DNA of 64,000 nucleotides. It comes from Rheinheimera sp. SA_1 (GTDB lineage Bacteria > Pseudomonadota > Gammaproteobacteria > Enterobacterales > Alteromonadaceae). The stretch covers positions 62,001 to 126,000 of the forward strand of contig NZ_LXWK01000019.1 of NCBI RefSeq assembly GCF_001669775.1, in the 5' to 3' direction. Shown here piece after piece: positions 25,407 to 35,600 of the stretch. Position numbers and translations under genes: made by a program. Position 1 is the first letter of the stretch. Every line of letters begins with the position of its first letter. The notes beneath the pieces are model-generated. The model was not told where the DNA came from and did no database searches. It saw only the letters and a program-made list of their open reading frames with translations.

Positions 25407-27212
25407 CTACGCGGTCGCCGGGTATGCCATGGGTTCCTGGATGCGGCGGTAGTCGTCGGAACCGGCCATCAGTTCTTCATGACTGCCCTGAGCTATCACC
25501 ATGCCCTGGTTCATGACGATAATAAAATCGGCATGCCGCGTCGTGCTGAGACGATGGGCGATAGTCACCACAGTACGGTTATACTGCCGTGCCCAATGGT
25601 TGATAGCGTCGGTGACATATTGGTCGCTTTCGTTGTCAAGTGAGCTGTTGGCTTCGTCCAGCAGCAATATTTGCGGGTTGCGCAGCAGCGCGCGGGCTAA
25701 CGCCAGTCTTTGCCGTTGACCGCCTGACAGGCGACCGGCAATTTCGCCCAAGTCGGTATTGTATTGTTGTGGCAATTGCTCGATGAAATCGTCAGCATGC
25801 GCCATTTTCGCGGCAGCCTTAACCAACTGTAGGTCGGCCTGCTCCATGCCGTAGCTGATGTTGTCATAAACGGTACCGCTGAACAGACTTTCTTTTTGTG
25901 GCACGTAAGCTATCCGACTGCGCAACTGAGTTTCGCTGAGATCTTTGATATCGATACCGTCGAGCAGGATCCTGCCTTCTTTCAGGCGGTAGAGGCGTAG
26001 TAATAAATCGAACAAAGTCGATTTACCGGCACCGGAAGCGCCGACAATCGCTACATGACTTTCTGCCGGAATTCTGAGGTTAATTCCCTTTAGCACCGGG
26101 ACGTCAGGTCTGAGCGGGTAGCTGAAATGGACATTGCTGAATTCGATGGCACCTTGCGGGGCGAAATCTTTGACCCGGCTCGGCCAGGCATGCGTTTCCT
26201 TTTTCAGGAATTCGATCAGTTTGGTGGCTTTGCCGACCACGATATGAACCGAGGCATAAACCTGCATGTACTGCTGAGCCGATGTCAGAATCAGCCGGGC
26301 AAAATAAGCGAATGCGAGCAGGGCGCCCAAAGTTGTGGTGCCGTCGTAAATTTGTCCGGCAACGTGCCAGAATAAAAAGCCCGACCCTATATAAGCGGTG
26401 GAGCCGACCAGAGTTGTCATGATCAATTGCAATACTTTGATGCGAATAGAAATGTCTGTGGTTCTGGCCGTACGTTGGCTGAAAGTAGCCTGTTCGTGGT
26501 TTTCCTTATTATAGGCTTTGATCACTTTGATATTGCGCAGTGCTTCACCGGCATAACGACCGATTTCGGAGATGGTCGATTGCAGCTGATGCCCCATCTG
26601 CCTGAGTTTTTTTGAAATCAGCATGTAAGGAAGATAAATCAACGCCGTGCCCAGCAGTACCACCAAGGTCAGCCCGGCATTGATGATCACTGCGCCGATG
26701 ATACCGCCAATCAATGACAAACCGGCATTGAGCAGCAAGGGGCCCTGCATGGTCAGAAAGCGGCTGACTGCATTGGTGTCTGCAACCAGCCGGGTTTGAA
26801 TTTCCCCACTGCTGTTGCGCTCGATGTAGGACACGTCGTAGCGGATGATATTGTTGAAAGCATCGTTGCGGATCTGCTCGGTGATTTGGGAGGCGACTCT
26901 TTCAAACAAATAGCCACAGACGGCATTGAACAATGCCATCACCAAAATGAAGCCAATAAAGTACAGCAGCAAATCGTTTAAAAACTCGGCGCCTGCAAGC
27001 GGGTCGTCTGGGAAACGGTTGACGAAATATTTAATGGCAAAGCCAATGGATACCGACAACGCTGTGGCCGCCATGCCTGTCAGCATAATCATTGCAATAG
27101 CCTGCTTGTAGCGGCTGACATAAGGCCTGAGGCTACTGATGGCTTTGAACGCATTTTTACGCAGTTCATTGTCGGCTGCAGCCTGCTTGGGTATCTTGCT
27201 GTGATTGTTCAT
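25407..27212 (-). CDS. MsbA-type ABC exporter (fused membrane and ATPase domains)
   Basis: From ATG at 27212 the protein is 601 aa. The N-terminal half has six membrane helices in the type I exporter layout (NNIIRYDVSYIERNSSGEIQTR near the first coupling region). The C-terminal half is an ATPase with Walker A GASGAGKST, Q-loop YVPQKES, signature LSGGQRQRLALARALL, Walker B ILLLDEANSSLD and H-loop IAHRLST, all intact. Homodimers of this class move lipids and peptide products; cyclic lipopeptide clusters often carry one. Export of the NRPS product is inferred. An upstream in-frame ATG at 27233 has no ribosome site, while GAGGGAA precedes 27212. It is flanked by the hydrolase and the hydroxylase in one operon. 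Confidence 0.9.
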   Translation of the reverse strand: MNNHSKIPKQAAADNELRKNAFKAISSLRPYVSRYKQAIAMIMLTGMAATALSVSIGFAIKYFVNRFPDDPLAGAEFLNDLLLYFIGFILVMALFNAVCGYLFERVASQITEQIRNDAFNNIIRYDVSYIERNSSGEIQTRLVADTNAVSRFLTMQGPLLLNAGLSLIGGIIGAVIINAGLTLVVLLGTALIYLPYMLISKKLRQMGHQLQSTISEIGRYAGEALRNIKVIKAYNKENHEQATFSQRTARTTDISIRIKVLQLIMTTLVGSTAYIGSGFLFWHVAGQIYDGTTTLGALLAFAYFARLILTSAQQYMQVYASVHIVVGKATKLIEFLKKETHAWPSRVKDFAPQGAIEFSNVHFSYPLRPDVPVLKGINLRIPAESHVAIVGASGAGKSTLFDLLLRLYRLKEGRILLDGIDIKDLSETQLRSRIAYVPQKESLFSGTVYDNISYGMEQADLQLVKAAAKMAHADDFIEQLPQQYNTDLGEIAGRLSGGQRQRLALARALLRNPQILLLDEANSSLDNESDQYVTDAINHWARQYNRTVVTIAHRLSTTRHADFIIVMNQGMVIAQGSHEELMAGSDDYRRIQEPMAYPATA

Positions 27213-27221
27213 CGTTCCCTC
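27213..27221 (-). promoter_or_regulatory. ribosome binding site favouring the internal ATG of the ABC exporter
   Basis: On the minus strand GAGGGAA (27221-27215) sits just upstream of ATG at 27212. The first ATG in frame (27233) has AGG directly abutting it and no usable spacing. Confidence 0.5.
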
Positions 27222-27269
27222 AACTGCCGCCATCCTGCAGCACGATAAGCCGTCCGAAACTACTAGGCA

Positions 27270-28109
27270 TCAGGATGCCTGCTGCCTCTGGTCGTAAAGG
27301 TAGTTCCAGATAGTGACCATGACGGCTGAACTTTCACGTAAAACCTCGTAATGGTCTGCCTGCGGATCAATATGTAGCTGCGCGTTGGGCAGCAGATCAT
27401 AGATGCGTCTGGAACTGGCGATATTGGTCTGGACATCTCTTCCGCCACTCATCACCAGCGTTTTATGGCTGGCATATTTGGCCAACGCTTCATAGTCGAC
27501 AGCCTTGTAAGCTAGGTAATTAGCGCAGTGACGACGCAGATAACACTTGCGGGTGAAAGGCAGATCTATAGCTTCCGGCTGGTTACCGTTCTGTTGCAGA
27601 CGGCCTGTGCTGATTTTGTCGAAGACTGTGGTCAACAGATCTTCATCTGTTGCAGCCAGAGTCAATAAGGAATCGATTTCGGCAGCAAACTGAGTGGTAT
27701 ATTCTTGCGAATGCAGCATGGCATATTCGCCATGCAATAACACCATATCATTGATAATATTTGGAAAACGATTGGCGGCAGCTAGTGCCACCCCTGCGCC
27801 TGAGCAATAGCCAACGACAGTACAGCTGGTGATGCCGGCGTCATCAAGGACAGCCTTCATATCAAACACATGGTTCTCAATGGTAAACTCATGCACTGCA
27901 ACGGACCGCTCCGAATCTTCAAGAATATTGCGGGTTTCCCAGCTGATCACATTATAGTGCGGTGCAAAAAAGTCAAAAAAATGACAGGCAGCGTCGACTT
28001 GCAGGCCAAAAGGGATAATCAGAGCTATCCAGGGATTGTCAGCTTTCAGCTCGCCCACTGCATAGGTTAAAGCAAAGCCATCGTGACTGACCGTTGAATA
28101 CTTGTGCAT
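27270..28109 (-). CDS. stand-alone alpha/beta hydrolase (thioesterase-like) with Cys nucleophile
   Basis: This 279-aa alpha/beta-hydrolase has a nucleophile elbow that reads GYCSG, which places Cys102 where most members have Ser. Likely partners are Asp225 (GGRDV) and His253 (ADHYE). An aligned GxSxG with Ser cannot be made at this site. Cys nucleophiles are known in a minority of NRPS thioesterases that form strained or special products. Between an MbtH gene and an exporter, it may release or proofread chains of the neighbouring NRPSs, neither of which shows a thioesterase in this window. It is not a typical GrsT-type type II thioesterase, judged by motif layout. The ATG is preceded by AGGAG. 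Confidence 0.8.
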   Translation of the reverse strand: MHKYSTVSHDGFALTYAVGELKADNPWIALIIPFGLQVDAACHFFDFFAPHYNVISWETRNILEDSERSVAVHEFTIENHVFDMKAVLDDAGITSCTVVGYCSGAGVALAAANRFPNIINDMVLLHGEYAMLHSQEYTTQFAAEIDSLLTLAATDEDLLTTVFDKISTGRLQQNGNQPEAIDLPFTRKCYLRRHCANYLAYKAVDYEALAKYASHKTLVMSGGRDVQTNIASSRRIYDLLPNAQLHIDPQADHYEVLRESSAVMVTIWNYLYDQRQQAS

Positions 28110-28169
28110 AGCGGCTCCTGTGCTGCCAGGCCCGGCACATCGGCTGCACCGGCCCGGTTAAATCAAATC

Positions 28170-28391
28170 TCACGTTGGCTGATTGAGCTTTTCCATATGT
28201 TTACGCAAGCTCAGCGGACGCAGATCGGTCCAGACTTCATCTATATAAGCGAGACACTCGGCTTTGCTGCCTGATTTTCCTTCACTTCTCCAGCCTGGAG
28301 CATTTTCCCGATCAGCTAGCCAGATTGAATATTGGAGCTCGTCGTTGATCACGACGTTATAGAGACGGTTGTCTTCGGTATCGTTAGCCAT
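28170..28391 (-). CDS. MbtH-like protein
   Basis: This 73-aa protein has the MbtH signature: NDELQYSIW near residues 16-24, then [33 protein letters not shown], with the conserved Trp residues. The usual Pro after the first Trp is Leu here. MbtH proteins bind adenylation domains and help them fold and work, so this one probably serves the giant NRPSs encoded divergently. It is the first gene of the minus-strand operon, with a CAGGAAAG ribosome site. Confidence 0.95.
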   Translation of the reverse strand: MANDTEDNRLYNVVINDELQYSIWLADRENAPGWRSEGKSGSKAECLAYIDEVWTDLRPLSLRKHMEKLNQPT

Positions 28392-29042
28392 ATTTAACTT
28401 TCCTGTTTATTACTATGAGGGGGGCGCCCGTCAGCCCATCAGTGAACGGATGACAACGGCTGGTCCGGCGCACCAGGTAGATCCAAAGTATTGCCTGGTG
28501 CAGGTGGCAAAGCAGCATCCGACAGGTGTTTGTCAAATGCGCATATGTTAATGCTTGATGAGCAATTATGCTTTACCTGCCTAACTTTTTAACAATCTAT
28601 ATCAGCCTGTTCCCGTATGGCAAGCTCATGGGCATTTTTTTTTGTCCCGTCGAGTCGTTGCTGCATAGGTTGGTTGAGACTGGTTACAGTTATGTGAACA
28701 TAGCATTCAATAAATATGCTTTGCCAACAGCACGTAAATAATTTTGGGATGACGGATAAATACATTCAAAACATGTGTTTTATTTGTTACATTCATGCAG
28801 TCGGGTTGATGATGACCGGCACTGGCTGGACGCAGAAAGGGGAATAACCCTGCTATCAGACCGATATTCCGGTCATTTCGCCAATGGGTCAGGCCTTTGC
28901 TAAAGCTCTGCCAGATCACAGGTTCTGTCAGTGCGCTGTTGCATCTTCATCATGCCCGCTGTGGTGTTGCGAGTTAAGACGGCGGCAGGTTTCTTTGCCG
29001 TCAGGGAGCATTAACTAACTAGAACATGGAATCCGACTTCAC
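28392..29042 (+). promoter_or_regulatory. divergent intergenic region, probable promoters of both operons
   Basis: This 651-bp AT-richer region separates the MbtH operon (leftward) from the giant NRPS genes (rightward), so promoters for both should lie here. A 12-bp palindrome TATGTGAACATA is at 28691-28702. TTGACA occurs on the minus strand at 28531-28536 without a good -10 partner. Small frames in the region lack credible starts. No firm promoter can be assigned. Confidence 0.45.
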
Positions 29043-32000
29043 ATGAACGAAGCATCCACCATCGAAGTTCCGTTGTCTGCCCACGAGGATGATTTTGTCC
29101 ATCACCAATTGGCTGGTCAGGGCATATTCCCGGCGACAGGTTACTTACAGCTGATTTATCAGTATGCCCAGTCTCAGTTTGCTGAGGAGTCAGGTGGGCA
29201 GACGATCTTTTCTTCGCTGGTCTGGGTAGCGGCGTTACATCAGCAGCACAGCTTACATGGTCGAATTCGTCGCGAAAGGGCAATTTCTCATTTTGAGCTG
29301 ATGTCTGCACAAACTTTGTGTTGCCGCGGCGAGTTGCACTGGGGCAGTGCAGAGGTCGACACTTCACGTTTCCAGTCTGTTGCGACTGGCCTTGTCAGCA
29401 TCGAACAGGCGGATATTTATCAGCAATTTGCGCAGCGGGGCCTGTGTTATCAGGGACGTTTCAAGACGCTGGAAACTATACAATGGGATACCCGGCAGGC
29501 ACACGCAGCCGTAGTGTTGGCGCAGCCGGCGGCGGCCGGGTTTGACCATTATGCTTATGATGCCGCCATTCAGGTAGTGCTGGTGCATCAGTTGTCATTG
29601 TGGCCTGCTTTGGATGTCAAAGTGCCGCTCAGTGCGGAAAGGTTAATGGTGCTGGCGCCATTGCCGGCTCGTTTTGCCGTGACTGCAGTGCTGCGGCAAC
29701 AGACTGCAGACGGCAGACAGGCCTGTTACGATGTGTTGTTGCATGACGATGCGAAGCGTCCGTTGGCGATATTCGAAGGTCTGAACGTAAAAAGTTACCT
29801 TAAACGCCAAGCCGCCGCTGAGCTGCGGCTGACTGTGGCCGCCACTTTTGTCACGGAACCTCTGCATAAACCTTTGCAGCAGTTTTTACATGAACTGGGC
29901 AGGCCGGCGCAACTGGTGCAGGCTCCTTATCGTCAATTGCTGCAGGAACTGCTTCGTCCGGACAGCAGTCTGCAACGGGACGCTGCGGCAACCAATATTT
30001 TTTTACTGCGTCTGGAAGATTTTGTGTTTCAGACAGCTGCGGCAGCCCCTGAGGATTTGGCCGCAGCTGTTACAGTTGAACTGGCTGACAGAAAGCATCA
30101 TGAGCTGCCGAACGGCATGAAAATAGCTCATCTGAACAGCTATGAAAGCAATTATTTGTTTCAGGAAATTTTTGTTGACCGGGTATATGAACACCACGGT
30201 ATTACGCTGGCACCCGGTGATGTAGTGTTCGATATCGGGGCCAATATTGGTCTGTTCGCCTTGTCTGTGCTGAATCGTTGCCGCGATATCCGCATTTACG
30301 CTTTTGAACCTTCGCCACAGGCTTTTGCCGCCCTGCAATGCAATGCCAGGCTTTATGGCAATGGCAGCATTATTCCCTTCAACTTCGGCATCAATGATGC
30401 CGATGGTGTCGCTGCCTTTACCTTTTACCCCAATTCGTCGGTTTTTTCCGGCTTCCACTCGGACAGGGAACTGGATGAGTTCGCTATCCGCACTTCAGTG
30501 CGCAATGCCGTTGCGGCAAGGCTCGGTGATAGTGACCCGCAGGCGCTGGATGAATTGGTCGATATTTATATGCAGGGACGTCTTGATTGCGAAACGCTGC
30601 AGTGCCAATTGCGTAGCCTGACGGGCGTCATCGCCGAACATGCGGTTGAACGTATTGATTTGCTTAAAATCGACGCAGAAAAATGCGAGCTTGAAATCCT
30701 GTTGGGTTTGTCTGAGCAGGATTGGCCGAAGATCAGGCAAATAGTCGTGGAAGTGCATGATCAGCATGGCGAGCGTCTGCAGCATATCAAACAGCTGCTG
30801 ATTGAGCGGGGCTTTGACTTACAGTTCAGAGAAGAGCAGGGACTGCAAGGCTCAGGGCTGACCAATATTTATGCAGTCCGCGGCAGACAACAGCACAGCA
30901 GCGCCCAACTGGACAGCATCAGTAGTCATCTGCAGGAATTTACCGCTGCCTTGTTACACTTTGTCGCGCAGCACGGTAATACGGCAGTGGTGGCGCTTTG
31001 TCCGCCTTCGCCTGTCGGCATGGAATTGCTGGACAGCCAGAGCAGCGCAGCTTTGCTGGCGCAGCTGCAACTGCAATTAAGTCCCGGCGCGGTGGTGAAG
31101 TTGCTGCATGTCGCCGATTACACCGAGCAGCTTGTCGACAGTTATTACGATGCCAGTCGCGATGCGATAGGCAATATTCCTTATCAGGCCGCTTATTTCC
31201 GGCAGTTGGCTGCATTGCTGGCCAGACAAATCGTCTGCTTCAGCTATCCATACTACAAAGTGATAGCTGTGGATGCCGACAATACGTTATGGCAGGGTGT
31301 CTGCGGCGAAGAAGCGCCTGAATTGATGCAGGTCACCGAGTCCTGCCTCCTGTTGCAGGCTTTTCTGGTCGAGCAGGTGCAACAGGGCATGCTGCTGTGT
31401 CTGCTAAGCAAGAACCATATGGCGGATGTCACTGCGGTGTTTGAGCGTAACAGTCACATGTTGTTGCGCTGGCAGGATATCAACGCGGCGGCGGTGAACT
31501 GGCAGCCTAAACCTGACAATCTGGCCGCCGTTGCTGCCAGCTTCAATCTGTCACCCAGTCATTTTATTTTTATCGACGACAACCCGGTAGAACGGGCAGC
31601 GATGCGTGCGCAGCAACCTGAGGTATTGACTCTGAGCCTACCGCAGGACCAGACGCAGCTCCCCGCTTTGCTGCGCAGGATAGGTTTTTTCGGTACAGGT
31701 CAGGTGACGGCTGAGGATTTGCAGCGTTCTAGGATGTATCAAGAGCATTTGCTGCGCGAACAGGCCCGCGATGAATTTGCTTCTTTACAGGATTTTATTG
31801 CCAGCCTGCAGTTGCAGCTCGATTTTTTGCCTGTGACCGGCGGCAACATAGGGCGGGCGGCGCAACTGACGGCTCGTACCAATCAGTTCAATCTGCATAA
31901 ACAAAGTTATACAGCTGCTGAGCTTACCGCGTTGCTGGCGGATGACCGGCGTACTGCTGTGTTGCTGGATGTGCGAGACCGTTTCGGCCACTACGGTTTG

Positions 32001-32670
32001 AGCGGCTTGGCCTCTTTCTGTCTGACGGACGATAGCTGCCTGCTCGACGTGTTTCTGCTGAGCTGTCGGGTGTTGGGCAAAGGTATTGAGCATGCGTTGC
32101 TGGCTTATGTTGGCAAAGCGGCGTTGGCGGCTGGGGTTGCACAGGTCCGGACGGCAGTGACCGTGACTGCCAGGAACCAGCCGGCGATGCAGTTTATCAG
32201 GCAACAACCGGCAAGTTCTGTCGAAACCGACGGCGAAGTGCAATGGCACATGTTTCCGGCTGCAGTGCTGTCGGCGCTGACCTTTAAACCGACGGTCTTG
32301 GCACCGGTAGCCGGCGAGCCGGTTGCGGCGAATCAACAGCCCAGCCAGTTCATTGTCGAATCTCCGGTAGCGCCAGTTACATCCGGTTCGGCTGCTGTCG
32401 CAGTGCCATCCGTTCTGTCAGCCGTCCGGCGCTATCTGGTGACCCTGTTTGCCCGCATCACGACTTTGCCACCGCAACACTTTGATCCGGCTCTGACCTA
32501 TGATGCGCTGGCGATAGATTCCTTTGCCATTATCGAAATTGCCGTGGCGTTGGAGCGCGATTTTGGCCGCTTGCCTAAAACCTTGTTGTTCGACTATCTG
32601 ACCATTGACGCATTGGCTGCATACCTGCAGACCAGCCATCATGAAACTGTGATGCAGCTGGTCGGCGAGT
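29043..32670 (+). other. loading module: DH, FkbM methyltransferase, FkbH, ACP
   Basis: The dehydratase-like part has the PKS hot-dog motif HxxxGxxxxP (His21, Gly25, Pro30) and the later DxxxQ (Asp173, Gln177). The methyltransferase part has VFDIGANIGLFAL (from about 394) and IDLLKIDAEKCELE, both FkbM hallmarks. The FkbH part has the HAD motif DADNTLW (Asp744, Asp746), FIDDNP, RTNQFNLHKQ and FGHYGLSG. The ACP has AIDSFAI with Ser1160. Each domain keeps its key residues. Expected chemistry, by inference: D-glyceryl loading, O-methylation, and possibly dehydration. Confidence 0.88.
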
Positions 32671-35600
32671 CTGTTGCCGCGCCCGATAGCGCTGTGCCGC
32701 AGGTGTCGGCAGGTCAGGCGGTGGCTAGCATAACTGCAACTGTCAGCCAGCAAGCGATGTGGTTGCTGCACAAGTTGGGGCATGGAGCGCTGGCCTTCCA
32801 GGTTCCGTTGACCGTGCAGCTGCGGGCTCAGGTTGACGTGCAATTGTTGTCGCATAGCATTGATTGCTTGCTGGCGCGTCATCCGGTGCTGCGAAGTCAT
32901 TTTGTCGAGCAAGACGGCGAACTGCAGCTGTTGCCACAACAGCTGGCTCCCACTGAGCTGACGGTCGTCGATCTGAGTAGCTTGCCAGCTCGTCAGCGCG
33001 CCGAGCAACTGGCGCACTATCAACAACTGGAAGCGACGACTCGTTTTGAATTACAGCACAGCCACCCGTTGCGAGCCAGACTGTTGAAGTTGGCAGACAA
33101 ACGTTGGGTACTGCTGCTAACCAGCCATCATCTGATCATCGACGGTTGGTCAGTGCGGTTGCTGTTTCGCGAACTGGCCCAGATCTATCAGCAGCTTTGC
33201 CAGGGCGGCAAGCCGGACAGTTCCGTCGTCGCAGCCGGCTTTGCTCAGTATGCCGATTGGCTGCAACAGCGTACGGCGGATGGCACTTTTGCTGCTCAGT
33301 CGGCGTTTTGGCGCGAAAAATTGGCAGATGCGCCGCCATTGCTGGAGTTACCGCTGGATAAAGCCAGACCGCTGCAACGTGACTATCGCTGCGCCTATGA
33401 GCATTTTGAAGTGCCTAACCGACTGCGAGAAGATTTGCAGCTGGCATGCCGGGAATATAACTGCAATCTGCATAGTCTGCTGCTGGCGGCGTTTAATCTG
33501 CTGCTTTATCGCTATAGCCATCAGCAGGATCTGTTGCTTGGGGTGGCGGTTGGCAACCGGGAACCGGCCACCTATCGCGAGACCATCGGATACTTTGCCA
33601 ACACGATGGTCTGTCGCAGTCGTCTTGCTGAAGAGATGCCATTTCGACAACTGGTAGATGCGGTTCATCAATATAAAAAGCAGGCCAGGGATCAACTGAC
33701 GTTGCCATTTGCAAGCGTGGTCCAGCAGCAAGCCCGGCACGCGACAAGGAGCGCCGGGAATGTGCCGCCTTTGGTACAGGTGGTCTTTACCTTTCACAAT
33801 ACGCCGAGTGCTGTTGAGGAATTTCTCAACGGCCAATTCAGTTTTCTGGACAGTAAATTGGCTGAAACTCAGTTGGATCTGCGGCTGGAAATGGAAACTG
33901 TACTGGGTGAACTGAAGGGGCGCTTTGAGTACTGTCAGGCGATTTTTACTGCCGGGACCATAGCGCGGCTGGCAGAACATTGGTTGTTGCTGCTGGAGCA
34001 GATCTGCACTGAACCGGACTGGCCGCTGTGGCGTTTTGCGCTGTTGACAGAAGCAGAGCAGGAACGGCAGCTCAGGCAACTCAATAGTACCGCCAGCTTG
34101 GCCGGGCCAGCTGCAACGGTCTTCACACAATTTGAGCAACAGGCGGCAGCCAGGCCGACTGCAGTGGCGGTACGTTTCGCACAGGAGCAGTTGAGCTATG
34201 CCGAACTGAATCAACGGGCCAATCAACTGGCTTGGTTCCTTCGTAGCAAAGGCATAGGCCTGGAAAGCAGGGTCGGCTTATGCGTTGAGCGGTCCATTGC
34301 AATGGTGGTTGGCTTACTGGCTATCCTTAAAGCTGGCGGTTGTTACGTGCCGCTGGACCCGGAATACCCTGAAGAGCGGTTGGAGTATCTGGTTGCGCAC
34401 AGCGGTTGTCAGTTGATCCTGACCGAATCTCATCTGACAACAGATCTGCTGTTTTTGCACAGCTATCGTTATGTCAGCATCGACAGCGACCAGCATACCC
34501 AGTCATTTGGCCATCTGCCGGGGCATAACCCATCCCTTGCTGAAACGGGGATTTGCGCCGACAGTCTGTGTTATCTGATCTTCACCTCCGGCAGTACCGG
34601 CAAGCCGAAGGGGGTTGGTGTCAGGCATGGTGGTTGGTACAACCTGACCATGGCCCAGAATGAACGTTTTGGCCTGCACAGCGATAGCCGTGCCTTGCAG
34701 TTTTTTTCGCTGAGTTTTGATGTTGCCGCTTCTGAAATCATGATGCCATTATGTGCCGGCGGCACCTTGTGCCTGATAGCCGCACTGGATTGTAAAAACC
34801 CGGCCAGACTCAGACAGGTGATCGATGCACAGCAGATCAACCATCTGACCTTGACGCCGGCGATTCTGGGGCATTTGACCGCAACGGACTATGCCACGGT
34901 CCGAACCCTGGTGGTCGGCGGTGAGCCGCTGCCACCGCAAGTTGCCGCCAGTTGGGCGGCGCAATGCCGGTTGTTTGGTGCTTACGGGCCTACTGAAACG
35001 ACAGTTTGTGTCGCTACCGATCTGTTTGAACAAGGTGAGATAGTGCTGGGCACGCCGCTGCAGAACAACCAGTGTTACCTGCTGGACGAGCAGATGAATC
35101 TGTTGCCGGCCGGCCATATTGGAGAGTTGTATATAGGCGGGACGCAACTGGCGCGTGGTTATCTGGAACAGGCTGCCATGACGGCGGCGGCCTACCTGCC
35201 TAACCCTTTTGCTCAGACGCCAGGAGAGCGGCTTTATCGCAGCGGTGATCTGGCGCGCTACCGCCCCGATGGAAAGTTAGAATTTGTCGGCCGTGCGGAT
35301 CAGCAGGTCAAACTGCGAGGTTACCGGATTGAGCCTGGCGAGATTGAACGGGTTCTGTGCGAGCACCCCGCCGTTTCAGCTGCGGTGGTGATGGTGCGGC
35401 AGGACAGCCCCGGTGACAAGAAACTGGTTGGCTATCTGGTGGTCGACAATGATGATGACGCGGAATTTGGCCAGCGCCATCTGTCTGTGAAGGCCTTTTT
35501 ACAGGCTCGCCTGCCTGATCACATGATCCCAGTGGCGTTGGTGCAGTTGACCGGGCTACCGCTGACCGTCCACGGTAAAATTGATCGGGCCGGCCTGCCG

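Noticed and set aside
28707-28919. 70-codon minus-strand frame in the divergent intergenic region
   Set aside because: No ribosome site, no recognisable motif and a composition typical of non-coding DNA.
29043-29850. Dehydratase domain as a sign of a truncated polyketide synthase gene
   Set aside because: The frame is continuous into the next domains and begins cleanly at the N-terminus, so it reads as a designed loading module and not as a broken PKS.
33348-34226. Long minus-strand frame of 292 codons inside NRPS1
   Set aside because: It is antisense to conserved C and A domain sequence, has no family resemblance, and is explained by codon bias of the real gene.
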